Made by a program: the position numbers and the translations under genes. This document shows positions 1-10,461 of a stretch of DNA of 64,000 bases, one piece after another; the first letter of the stretch is position 1, and each line of letters begins with the position of its first letter. The DNA lies in NCBI RefSeq assembly GCF_036373705.1, contig NC_089855.1, forward strand, positions 3,744,501 to 3,808,500, read 5' to 3'. A model generated the notes under the pieces. The model did not search any database, was not told the DNA's origin, and worked only from the letters and a program-made list of their open reading frames with translations. The stretch is from Amia ocellicauda (lineage: Eukaryota > Chordata > Actinopteri > Amiiformes > Amiidae).

Positions 1-2073
1 CACATTGTTTTGAAAGTTTGACAGCTCCACACAAAAGAGTATCTACACTAGGAAGTAAAGTTGATTCAGTAACACAGGAGATATGATGCTGCTGACAACA
101 GCCGAGTGTTGTACTGAAATAATTTGTGATAAATTGGAATTAAGATTATTTATATTTTGAATTGTCCCTTTACTGGAAACCTTATAGATTGTGTGAATGT
201 CAACTACTGTCCATGTGATAGAGATGCCTTTTATAAGGAGGATCTCTGATGTTGTGCGAACCACACATTGTGTCTTCAGATGACCGATTTATTCCACATG
301 GCAGATATGCACATTATGAATCGTGTCCTGAAGGAACCGATGTCTGACCCGTAGTGGCAGAGGTGCATATGGAGAAGACGCTGGTGTTCTCCTTGAGACA
401 CAGTAGGCCGAGGGCGCGGCTTTAAAGACAGCCTCACGGCATCTTGAACAGACCAATGTTGAGGTCCACAACGCTGAAGTGATGCTTGACTTAATGGAGA
501 AATAAGTTAAAATACTGAAATTAAAGGTTGTCCAGATTATAGGAATCTGCAATACATTGTGAAAACCGCTCAAATGACATCCGCAAAAGCATATATTCTT
601 GTATTGGTAGTTAATTTATAATGTACTTTTGGTGGAGATGAAATTACTCAAATGCATAGAATAAGAGTCATGAAGTAAGAATAAGTCCATTGCCCTTCTC
701 TTGAGAGGTATGGAATGTACAATGTTTATAAATTAAAATGCAGCAGAAATATATGTGAATAACTGAATTTGTAAAAATAACATTTTCTGACTTTTGTATT
801 CCCTTAGAAGCAAAAACAATGTATGTATTATGTAACTGGGGATTGACCTTTATGACCTGGGGCAGGATGAAATATAATTTGAGATACACAGTAAAGCTCC
901 AGGAAATTGTAGGTGGCCACTGCAATTTCCATAAGAGAGCTCAATATTCATTAAGGTATAGTTATTATATAATTGTTTGCCTGACCAGGCAAAGAAAAAG
1001 ACATTCCTATCCCCTGATTATTTGAATACCTCGCCGTACATACATACACACCTCATAGGTGGCAGGTTGGGATGGATGGAAGCTGAAAACGCAGCACTAT
1101 ACCATCTGCCCCTCAGGAGGAAGAAATTATTGTAACTGACAAACACGATTATTTTGGCTTCTATTCACTTCACTCTATTGCCAAAAAGGAGGAAATGAAG
1201 ACTCTGTATAGGAAGTTGAAGAAAGTGTTTTGTGATAATTATATAATGTTTTATATTAATACTAGTATTAGAAGTAGTTTGTATACAGACTGAGCAGATT
1301 AGATTTAGCAGGACAAGTAAAGGGTCAACAAGGTTGATTTGTTAGAAACTCCTGTCAGTAATAAAAGATCACACAGTGCCGAAATAGCCTACAGATATCT
1401 GCTGAGAATTTGTTTATGACTTAATCGTTTCTCAAGATAGGCAGAAATTGTTTCTGTTAATGAGTGATTGACGCTAGGTAAATGACGACTGTGGGATCGC
1501 ATCCTCCTAGTGCACATCAAAGACAGACATCTGCTTTTTGTATCCATCACCTCTTCATGGGAGGACAGATCATAAACGGACCCGGACCTGTATCTTCTGA
1601 TTGGATGAACAGCCATAAGATGTTACGTCATGTTCCTATAAAGCTGCACTCATGTTTGTAAACATTAAGTCTCACTGAAGGAATTATTCCGAGCCGGCTT
1701 GATTAAAGTTCTATTTGCTTTATCTTGACGACTTCTCCACTTATTTCCAAGACGGTTCTATACTGGGTAACACTTCTGTTAGCATCATGTATTTTGTATT
1801 TGGGTTTGTTGCCCTGGTTTATGGAATATATAAAGTACCTTGAATGTCTGTGTTTCACAAAAGAAATCTTCAATTGCAATGTGGTGCTAGTCTCTGTGGA
1901 GACAGGACATGGCAGTCCATTGGTCAGTCGGGGGGGGGGTGGTTTCCAGCATGGATGTGTGATCTGTCGTACTTTGGTGAGCACAGGCCCGTATCATAAA
2001 ACACAGAACTTCAAAGCTTCCTTTATCACAAGCCTACAATTCTCAGTTAGGAAGGTATATGCATTTCTGTATC
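1..2073. other. Unassigned intergenic DNA
   Basis: No coding exon, RNA gene or recognisable transposon terminus was found on either strand. Open frames here are short and have no motif that I know. The stretch at about 290-570 is less AT-rich than its surroundings, but its longest frame (minus strand) resembles nothing familiar. A G-run lies near 1930-1940. Confidence 0.5.
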
Positions 2074-2075
2074 TA

Positions 2076-3186
2076 CACCGATCAGCCATAACATTATGAC
2101 CACTGACGGGTGAAGTGAATAACACTGATAATCTCGTTATCATGGCACCTGTCAGTGGGTGGGATATATTAGGCAGCAAGTGAACATTATGTCCTCAAAG
2201 TTGATGTGTTAGAAGCAGGTAAAATGGGCAAGCATAAGGATCTGAGCGACTTTGACAAGGGCCAAATTGTGATGGCTAGACAACTGGGTCAGAGCATCTC
2301 CAAAACTGCAGCTCTTGTGGGGTGTTCCCGGTCTGCAGTGGTCAGTACCTATCGAAAGTGGTCAAAGGAAGGAAAAGCGGTGAACTGTCGACAGGGTCAT
2401 GGGCGGCCAAGGCTCACTGATGCAAGTGGGGAGTGAAGGCTGGCCCGTGTGGTCTGATCCAACAGATGAGCGAAAAGTTAGTGCTGGTTCTGATAGAAAG
2501 GTGTCAGAACACACAGTGCATTGCAGTTTGTTGCGTGTTGGGCTGTGTAGCCGCAGACAAGTCAGGGTGCCCATGTGTAACGGGGCTCATTCATGCTATA
2601 ATGAGCCTGTTACAAAGTGACGTAACCCCTCAGTAAAAAGTAGTACAGTGTTAAGCCTCCCGTGGTAGGGGACCTTGCCTTTTAGTGTAGAGGGCTTGAC
2701 ACTGTACTGCGCTGGAGTGCGGAGTGCGGAGTGCGGAGTGCTCCGAGGAGCGGTGGTGCGTGGTTCAAATCCCGCGCGGGGAGCTCCGACCCGCATTGGC
2801 AACACATACTGACCCCTGTCCACTGCCGAAAGCGCCTACAATGGGCACATGAGCATCAGAACTGGACCACGAAGGAATGGAAGAAGGTGGCCTGTTCTGA
2901 TGAATCATGAATTCAAGGTGTTGACTTAACCTCCAAATTTCCCAGATCTCAATCCAATTGAACATCTGTGGAATGTGCTGGACAAACAAGTCTGATCCAT
3001 GGAGGCCCCACCTTGCAACTTACAGGACTTAAAGGATCTACTGCTAATGTCTTGGTGCCAGATACCACAGCACACCTTCAGAGGTCTAGTGAAGTCCACG
3101 CCTCGACGGGTCAGGGCTGTTTTGGCAGCAAAAGGGGGACCTACACAATATTAGGCAGGTGGTCATAATGTTATGGCTGATCTGTG
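2076..3186 (+). mobile_element. Tc1-like transposon, internally deleted (family 2, copy 1)
   Basis: The terminal inverted repeats begin CACCGATCAGCCATAACATT on the left and are mirrored at the right end. TA dinucleotides flank the element at 2074-2075 and 3187-3188, as expected for Tc1/mariner. The frame at 2206-2436 encodes the paired helix-turn-helix DNA-binding start of a transposase. The 3' part (about 2915-3160) keeps the [11 protein letters not shown] block with the last catalytic glutamate, in disturbed frames. The sequence jumps from the first catalytic motif (SDES, near 2895) to just before the third, so the second catalytic aspartate is absent. A further insertion of about 233 bp lies at 2576-2808. 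The element cannot make transposase. Its C-terminal block resembles that of the DD36E elements at 13.2 and 28.6 kb, so it probably belongs to the same broad group. Confidence 0.88.
2576..2808. mobile_element. Nested insertion with tRNA-like B-box and hairpins
   Basis: The related Tc1 copy at 22018-22880 runs uninterrupted across this point, so about 233 bp were added here. The insert holds a hairpin at about 2576-2615 and a longer stem whose arms lie near 2644-2659 and 2690-2706. It also has a short GGAGTGC-type tandem repeat at about 2713-2742 and, at 2762-2772, a sequence matching the RNA polymerase III B-box (GGTTCAAATCC). A weak A-box-like TAGTGTAGAGG lies near 2676. This could be a tRNA-derived SINE or a composite hairpin element. 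No clear poly-A tail or target duplication was seen. Confidence 0.5.
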
Positions 3187-3188
3187 TA

Positions 3189-4198
3189 TTTGCCAAAATA
3201 AGGTTGTATGATTTACATAATGAATTGGTGTTGGCAAGAAATGGAACAAGTCAGAAGACAAAGACAAAAGACAAAAATAGGGGGACCACAGCCAGGAGCC
3301 CATCAAAGAAGAGGGTGCATGTGTGCGGTGGTACAGCAGCTTAAAGGGGAAGACATAGAACAAATGTTTCTATTGACATATATGCCACTATTTTTGACCA
3401 TGTGATAAACCATTGCCTTTCAATGCTAGAGGCTGGGCAGAGGGTGCAGCCCAATCTAAGGAGGTAAAATGTGGCATCAATAATTAAAGTATTCAGAAAT
3501 AGGAATAGGTAAGTGACCATAGATTACTTCACTGTATTACAGTACATGTTAGGAGTTCTTTCATCATCTTCATTGACCATTTCTTTATATCAATTTATAG
3601 AACAGAAAGACCCTGCTCTGGTGTCCAGGGTAGAGTCTTCAACACTGAACAGGAGGCATCCATTGAAGATACTGTGGTTTCAAACAACTCAGTTTGAGGG
3701 AGATTCCAGACTACAAATATAAAAGAAAATATTTCACAATGTACAAAGTATGTATTTGACATCCAGTCACTTTGGTATTACTATTTTAAATACATCTCTA
3801 CCAGTATGAAGGGCAGATTTACACCTGGTTAGGTGAAAAACAAAAAATCTCAATGTTATTTGTTTGCTTTAAATTAAGTAAGGATCTTTATACAGTGTAT
3901 GTCGTGCATGTGTGCGTGTGTGTGTGTGTCACCTAGTAATAGGTGATGCTTGTGCTTTGTTTCATATGTAGGGACAGTTGGACACAGAGGGACCTTTTGC
4001 ATAACTTGAAGAATTCAGTGAACTGGTTGACCTACACGGCTGCATCTGACCCTTTATAGAGGCAAACCAGCACATGCGAACTGGTTCTGTCTTTGTGTTT
4101 ATATGTGTTTGCATTTCCCTCCTTTTTTGCTTAGGGATTTACAGAGGCATTGGCTGGGTCGTTGTTCCAGAATGGACAGAGAATCCAGAGAATTTGTT
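3189..4198. other. Olfactory receptor 3' flank and spacer
   Basis: No coding exon is seen. From about 3750 the sequence matches the stretch at about 10030-10460 downstream of the next receptor, so it belongs to the duplicated receptor unit. A short TG-rich tract lies at about 3909-3929. Confidence 0.5.
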
Positions 4199-5176
4199 TT
4201 ATTTGGCAGCTCTGACAGTGTTCCTGGCACCGTGTGGAAAGCCTGACATGAGTCCAAAGTACCTCTGAGCTGCTGCCTTGATCTTCTTATTCCTTAAGCT
4301 GTAGATGATGGGGTTGACCAGGGGGGTGAGGAAGTAGTTCAGCCCACCAATGAAAATGCGCCCATTGGGGGAAATGCTGTCCACTCTCAGCGCTATATAC
4401 ACCATGGCTGTAGAGCTGTAGTACAACACCACCACCACTACATGGGAAGAGCACATGAAGAAGGCTTTCTTCCGGCTCTCCACAGTTTTCATTTTCACCA
4501 CCGATATTATGATCCTGCCGTAGGTAAACAGCACAAACACAAGGGGGCCCCAGGCACACACCATGGCGAGCAACAGGGTGAAATTCAACTGGGCCGTCAC
4601 ATCAGCACAGGCTAGAGACATTACAGTGGGGTATTCACAGACAACATGCAGGACATGGTTAGAGGCACAGAATGGCACTGAACTAGCCAGGACCACAGGT
4701 ACCACAGGGATAAGGAAGCCCAACACCCAGACTGTGGATGTTATGGTGATGCAAATACTGGTGCTGATGATGGTGTTGTAATGCAGTGGCTTCACCACGG
4801 CCACATACCGGTCATAAGCCATGGCCGCAACTAGGAAAATTTCAATGGTGCTGATAGAAACGTAAAAGTACATCTGCAGAAGGCAGCCTGTGAAAGAGAT
4901 ACTGTTGTGGCCCAGAAACACCGCCAGCAGCTTGGGTAAGATGGTAATGGTCAGCAGCACATCCAGGATAGCGAGGTTCCACAGGAAGAAGTACATGGGT
5001 GTGTGGAGCCGTGGGTCCAGGGACACCAACACCACGATCATCAGGTTCCCCAGGATGGTGGTCAGAAAGAGGAGCAGGAAGATGAAGAAAAGTGTGGTGT
5101 AGTGCTCCTGCAGGCCTGGCATTCCCACAATGATGAAATAGGAGGCTGAGGGCAGGGAGGTGTTGGGGTCGCTCAT
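4199..5176 (-). CDS. Olfactory receptor 1 of 6 (class A GPCR)
   Basis: This 325-residue seven-helix receptor for odorants should act at the cilia of olfactory neurons through a G protein. The visible hallmarks are an N-glycosylation sequon at N5 and GN in helix 1 (43-44). PMY follows at 60-62, then the helix-3 cysteine C98 and AYDRY at 120-124. Extracellular-loop cysteines are C170, C180 and C190; KAFFMCSSH spans 237-245, and NPIIY in helix 7 is at 288-292. The length is normal for the family. The start is the first ATG after a strong splice acceptor (polypyrimidine tract ending TTCACAG, exon start near 5196), so a non-coding exon probably lies upstream. Unlike its paralogues it lacks the RT of the GHNRTIS motif after helix 2 and has E instead of D in the CDYPTV loop motif. 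The frame is intact; ligand unknown. Confidence 0.95.
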   Translation of the reverse strand: MSDPNTSLPSASYFIIVGMPGLQEHYTTLFFIFLLLFLTTILGNLMIVVLVSLDPRLHTPMYFFLWNLAILDVLLTITILPKLLAVFLGHNSISFTGCLLQMYFYVSISTIEIFLVAAMAYDRYVAVVKPLHYNTIISTSICITITSTVWVLGFLIPVVPVVLASSVPFCASNHVLHVVCEYPTVMSLACADVTAQLNFTLLLAMVCAWGPLVFVLFTYGRIIISVVKMKTVESRKKAFFMCSSHVVVVVLYYSSTAMVYIALRVDSISPNGRIFIGGLNYFLTPLVNPIIYSLRNKKIKAAAQRYFGLMSGFPHGARNTVRAAK

Positions 5177-6057
5177 GGCTCAGCGCCACACAGGGTCTGT
5201 GAAGAGAAGAGGGGCAGCTGGGAGAGCAGGGGGACACTGGCTCAGTTATACATTTCTTGATGGTTGAAGAAGTAAACAACCAACAGGAAAAGAACCAGAC
5301 ATTGTATTGTTTTGATTTGATTCTATCTTTTCAATTGTATAATATAATGCAAACTGTATAACAAGTTGTCATTGAATATATTTAACATTTGATTTATGTG
5401 CTTTTCAATATTATATCTTCATGAATTGCTTTTACATTGTAAAATTATTATTTAAAGTGAGTTCAATATAATTTAAGGTTCCCATGTCCCAATTTATGTA
5501 TATACAGTCATCCAGAATCATTCATAGCCCTGAATAAATATCAACACAATATATCAAATATACCAAAGACAGATTTACAGATTGGATTATGTGTCCAACT
5601 GAAAGAAGAAGAAATATGAATCTGCAATCGTATTAGCATTTAACATGTTGAAAGTTGAAAGTCATATTTGTCATTAATAAGTAATTAATTTCCATAAGAT
5701 ACGAGAGTCAGATTTAATCACCACCTTAAATATTACTTTTACTAAAACAAATCTACAACAGTATTCTGCTCCTTGAAATCTGCTCCTTCAAATTTATTTA
5801 AAAAATATATTTTATATTTTGAAAATAGAAAAACATGTTTAATTAATGCATTCTAATTAATTATGAATAAATTATAAGCATATTTTGAAATAATATTATT
5901 GGTGAGAATCTAAGTTTCTAAGGAATATCATTGTAGTATCATTTAAAATCATCACTTATCCTTTTGAGAGGAAATGGGATGAAACTAAATCTGTAATTCT
6001 GTAGTAGAATCTGGATTAAAAAATATTGTATTAAGAGGAATTGATCAAACCTTCAGA
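5177..6057 (-). other. Probable intron and 5' region of olfactory receptor 1
   Basis: AT-rich DNA separates the coding-exon acceptor (about 5197) from the conserved upstream block. Parts of it, such as the stretch near 5480-5560, recur near 11720-11790 upstream of receptor 2. No coding exon is seen. Confidence 0.45.
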
Positions 6058-6310
6058 AGTCAGTTCGTGGCTGTGGTCTGTGGCTCTCAGTGTGGAGTGA
6101 CGTTCAGTGCCAGGTACCTGGGCTGTGTGTCTGTTCACTTCAGTCTTCAGCTCCAGTCACAGCTCTTCTGGACCATGCTCTTCACCTGTCGTTTTTTATT
6201 GGTGGCCTCTCGCGCTGACCCCAGAGGCTGCTGTCTGCAGTGCTGCAGTCTTTATTAACCCTCAGAGACACAGAGAAGGGGAGCACCAAAGGGATCAGAC
6301 TCACAGGGAT
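6058..6310 (-). promoter_or_regulatory. Conserved receptor upstream block, copy 1
   Basis: About 250 bp shared almost base for base with blocks upstream of the other four minus-strand receptors (12196, 20108, 35000, 46686). Read on the minus strand it has TTAATAAAG (6250-6258), which could serve as a TATA-like element. A further 130 bp downstream lies CAGGTACCTG (6111-6120), present in all five copies, which would do as a splice donor. With the coding-exon acceptor near 5197 this suggests promoter plus non-coding exon 1 and an intron of about 0.9 kb. The role is inferred from position and conservation only; a receptor-linked repeat is the alternative. Confidence 0.5.
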
Positions 6311-6778
6311 TACAGTGAGAAAAAAAAACATGTTTTTAAGTTCCTGAAGCATCTTGGTGTAAATAGGCTCCTGTGTACAATCAATCATTTGGCCCACACT
6401 CTGCTCAGGCCAAGTACACTGCACACTGGAGAAATACCCTCTTTACTTTTTCAGAGTCCTGAGAGCCTTACTGCTGCTGTTTCTTGAAACCTTCACTAGC
6501 CTGCTGCTAACACAATTATTTCATTTTATATACATACCCCTGCAGTCTCTTATTCAAGGCCACCTGCGATGCAGTTTCCCTGCTTCTTCAAACAGTGTCA
6601 CATGATTTGCCTTGCCGCAAGTGGTGTGCCTCACTGTATTGAGACCTCAGTGTCAGAGAGCTCTCACTCTCGGTCATGCTCCCCCCTGCTGTACCCCAAT
6701 GCTGTATCCCTTGAGGCTTATGGAGATCATGACTCCAACATATCTAGGAAGGAGACAGAGGTTGACTTATTATTCACT
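6311..6778. other. Spacer, no gene seen
   Basis: The left part (to about 6490) continues the homology with the region upstream of receptor 2. The rest has no recognised feature. Confidence 0.4.
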
Positions 6779-7162
6779 TTGAGAAGTATTTACAAGTTGC
6801 CACAAAGAGAGACAGGAGAGTACAGGTGAGAGGCAGCCATCTTGTTGTTTGACTAGTTTCAGACCAGTCTTAGCATTGCTCATTTTGTTTTAAGTTTGCC
6901 TTAATTGAAGTTAGCATTGTCTGTAGTTTGCCTAAATTGAAGTCAATTCAGTTCAGCTGCTGAGTTGGTGAAAGTAAACGGGTTGTAGAAGGGAGATTTT
7001 GTCTAGGACAAGCAGGAATTCTGTTGCAGGAGGAGCCAGGTGTGGCCTGTTAGGTGTGAATTGGGGGCAGGTAGACAAAAGCTACTTAAAGCAGCTGTAG
7101 AGAAAGAGCTGTGCTGTTTCTCGCTCACAAAAGTTAGGCAGTTAACTAGCAGCAGGAATTAG
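6779..7162 (+). mobile_element. Solo 5' UTR of a CR1-like LINE
   Basis: This stretch is the reverse complement, with few changes, of about 26870-27240, the 5' untranslated monomer of the full-length LINE at 23098-27476. No LINE coding sequence or 3' end follows it; similarity stops near 7162. LINE copies normally keep the 3' end and lose the 5' end, so an isolated 5' piece is unusual. Deletion after a full insertion, or an origin as the sequence later captured by the LINE, are both possible. Confidence 0.75.
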
Positions 7163-8047
7163 TTGAATGGATTCTGTGAAATTAATGTTTGTCACATGAT
7201 TTCAGGTTGACTTGAGAAGCTATTGATTGAAAGCTTTGTGTCATGAAGGATATCATGGAAGACGAGGGAGCTTTCAAATAGAAAAGCCTTTGAACAAAAG
7301 CACTACAAAGTTCTCGTGATGCTTATTTAAAGATTTGTATACTTCGTTTCAGCCGCATGCTCTGATACATTTAACTGATTCTTACATTATTGACAAATAA
7401 TAATCTGATGTATACATTGTATATACATATGCATTGGTCCTGGGGCTTTTTAAGATCATAATGAACAGGCACTGTGGCACAAAACATATATTTTTATGTA
7501 CAGCAGCAGCCTTTGTCAAACCCCTGCATTGTTAAATACTGTGTGTAGCACATTTCATCTCTTCATTCAAACTACAGAGACCAGTTGGCTGACCTCTAAT
7601 GTGTGTGTGTGTATGCGTGTGCATGTGTGTATTTAATTCAATAGATAACATGTATACATCTGTCATAAAAACTATGTAAAATGTAAAGCGCACCTTTCAA
7701 ATGACAAAACTAATAATTCTGGCCCTGCATTCATGGGTTGCTTTTGTGTGTGATACTGCGAGACAATAAGGTCATCAATGCGGTCTCCTCATAAAAGATA
7801 CATGTTTTAGCATATGTATCTGTGTGATAACTCTCAGTGTTGATTCTAATGAGTTTTGTTTATTTTGTAATCAGGATTTTGCATCAGGGAACCAAACAAT
7901 TTAATATGTTTAAGTTAGATTGTTATCGGTCTACTTTCCTGGGCTCAGATTTTCCCGGTGTTGCTAGGCTACACACACACACACACACACACACTCTCAC
8001 AGTTCTTGTTTAATACAAGTTAAAGGTGTCAGGTGTGTCATAGCAAA
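7163..8047. other. Spacer with an (AC)n microsatellite
   Basis: AT-rich DNA without a recognised gene. A (AC)12 tract occupies 7971-7994, and TG-rich tracts lie near 7600-7632. Confidence 0.5.
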
Positions 8048-8263
8048 GTGGGTGTTTACTTATGCATTCAAGTATTATCTGTTTTATATTTTTTATTTAC
8101 TTTAGAAGAATTTGCAGATTATATTTTTCACTAAGACATTATGGACATTTTCTGTGTTGATCAGTGGCAAAAACTCCTGATTAAATCAGTTCTGACTCCA
8201 TGTTCTAACACAATGAAATGTTGAAAAGTCCAAGGGGGGTGAATACTTTTGAGAGCCACTGTA
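8048..8263. mobile_element. Remnant end of a Tc1-like transposon
   Basis: The stretch ends with GGTGAATACTTTTGAGAGCC followed by ACTGTA. This is the terminal sequence of a common fish Tc1-like family whose right side carries the same AT-rich subterminal region. No opposite terminus or transposase frame is found nearby, so this is a one-ended relic. Confidence 0.6.
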
Positions 8264-8529
8264 TAGGTAACATGAAATAGAAATCAAAATCATATAAATA
8301 TTTTTTTTGAATGACATTTCAAGCATCGCGTGTGGAGTGTGTGTCACTGAAGACCATGAATCTCCAGGCAATGACATCAGCCATCTACTCTGTCGATACA
8401 CCATTCCTATGTACGTTTTGTGAGCGATGATTCCAAGGTTACGCTAAGGCCTAACTCTGCATTTCTCCTGAAGGTGATATCTCCCTTCCATGTAAATAGG
8501 TCGATAGAAATTATGGCTTTCCATCCAAC

Positions 8530-9845
8530 TCCCTTGTCTTTGGAGGAGGAGGAGCTACATGGAGTGCACTAAGGACAGTCCGTGCTCGGACCAGTTATTT
8601 GTGTACTATGGAGAGCCGACACAGGGCCAGGAGCTTTCCAAAGACTGCTTCTCACACTGGATTCTGGACACGTTCACAATGGCCTACGAGTCAGGTGGAG
8701 GCCCAGTGCCTAAACACCTGGTGACTCACTCAATTGAAAGTGTGGCCTCGTTGTGTGCCCTTTTTCAAGGTTCCTCCTTGACAGACATTTGTGTGGCTGT
8801 GAGATGGGCCTCTCCTCACACTTTTATTAATTTCTACAGGCTGGATGTGACAGGACTGGCTTCCTCTAATGGGAACCCAGTGTTGGCAGCAGTTGCACAG
8901 GCTTCTGGGCCTGTAATAGCTACCTGTCTGCCCCTTAATAACCTTGATAAGTTCAGCCTCGGATGGAGCTAAAGACAGCCACTTCCCTTCCACCAGACTA
9001 TGCCCTCCAGTCAAGCACCCATGAGAGCTAATCCTTGTTCATGACTGCTCTGTCAAGCGAAATTGACTGCAGAGTTTGATCTTGTGGCCTCATACATGCT
9101 GCTGCCTTGCAAGGCCGCCCTGTATATAGTTTGTTTGTTACGTCGCCAGAGGCTATTCAGGTGCATCCTGTTGAACCTGCTGTTTGTATTTGTGTATTTA
9201 TTGAATTATGGTTGTGCATGTGCGTTGTTCTGTTACCCAGCTTTTTATATAGTTCATTGGAACACCAGTTGAGAAGGAGGTGACTGCTCCTGTGTTAAGC
9301 AGACAGGCACAAGAGCTTTGTATATAGTTCGTTTGTTGCAACAAACCATTGTCCCCAGTAAAGCATAACTGACGTCCTTGCTCCTGGGCAGCATGGATGT
9401 GACCCCGAGGGGCCCCCATGGTCTCTATCCAGAGCTGGTTCAAGTCTAGGCCCCCTTATCAAGTACAGCCTTGGGGCAGGCTTCCTTACCAGTTCGCTGC
9501 CCTTCTCCCATTGCGACAGATTGGTTATACGGTAACACCTCCCCCTTTGGGAAGTGATATTGACTTGAATGACAACGAAAGGTATACAACCCCGGTTATC
9601 TGATAAAGAAAGCTTTGCCCAATGGTCGCTCTGGAGTTATGTCAGAAGAGGAGATGTCACAATACATACAAAGAGGAAACAAGAAGGCACTGTTCGAGTG
9701 ACACACACACGGGCCTATAGGTAGCTTCGATAGAGAAGTGTTTCTTGATGAGGTATCCATGGATATATGATGCCCTATGGTGGCCTCATCCATGGTGCAC
9801 CTTTGGCCAGTGCTTTGTTTTTGAGATAACCGGGGTTACATATGC
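8530..9845 (+). mobile_element. DIRS retroelement fossil, 3' part
   Basis: Frame 8559-8972 resembles the C-terminal part of the tyrosine recombinase of vertebrate DIRS elements (stretches such as LSHWI, AYES, ALFQG and FYRLDVT in family order). It is followed by a non-coding tail with repeated TATATAGTT-type motifs. A terminal segment at about 9520-9840 matches, in inverted orientation, the termini of the DIRS cluster at 55-63 kb. The element is partial and broken, and is placed with the DIRS family of tyrosine-recombinase retrotransposons. It is moderately old, since it differs clearly from the copies at the right of the window. Confidence 0.75.
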
Positions 9846-10461
9846 TACCTATCGTTATTTTAAGTTTGCGGGTGATTGGGCTCTAAATTTATGAGATTCA
9901 TAATGAGTTTATTTAAATTATATAAAACCATTTCAATTAAAAAAAAAAATCTATTATCTGTATAATCCATGCCAAGTATTTTTTAATGTTTTGAATTGTA
10001 GCTGCAAGTGTACAAATATTCACTCTCAATATTGTATATTTGACATCCAGTCACTGTGGTATTAATATTTAAAATATATCTACCAGAATCAAGGGCAGAT
10101 TTACACCTGGTCAAGTTAAAAAAAACAAAAAAACAATGAACGTTATTTATTTACATTAAATTCAGTAAGGATCTTTATACAGTGTGTGTCTGTGTGTGTG
10201 TCATCTAATACAACGTGATGCTTGTGCTTTGTTTCATATGTGAGATAGTTGAACACAGGGGGACCTTTTATGTAACTTCAGTGAACTGGTTGACCTAAAC
10301 ATCTGAATCTGCCCGTGAGATTATACTAGCAAACCAGCACACGTAATCTGGTTCTGTCTTTGCAAAATATGTATTTGTTCCCCTCCTTTTTAAAGAGGGA
10401 TTTACAGAGGCATTGGCTGGGTCCCTGTTCTGGAATGGACAGAGAATCCAGAGAATTAGTT

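Larger units (their letters stand above)
3750..6490 (-). repeat. Older olfactory receptor duplication unit, copy 1
   Basis: 3' flank, receptor coding exon, intron-like spacer and upstream block follow in the same order as at about 10030-12650. Similarity extends well outside the coding exon, for instance the stretch near 3757-3840 against 10034-10115. This shows duplication of a whole genomic unit rather than retrocopying. The units have diverged by many small indels and look older than the A/B/C units further right. Confidence 0.75.

Noticed and set aside
289-573. 94-residue minus-strand frame in a GC-richer patch
   Set aside because: No motif, no paralogue in the window and no splice context; not supportable as a gene.
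2676-2795. Possible tRNA gene
   Set aside because: A B-box is present but the A-box is weak, the A-to-B distance is too long, and no cloverleaf could be drawn. Kept only as a SINE-like insertion.
4842-5279. Long overlapping frames on the receptor coding exons, for instance here and at 19077-19448
   Set aside because: They are alternative frames or antisense readings of GPCR codons, recur at every receptor copy, and have no motif of their own.
8559-8972. Host gene reading of a 137-residue frame
   Set aside because: The sequence and its tail match the tyrosine recombinase part of DIRS retroelements, also found at 59.8-60.6 kb.
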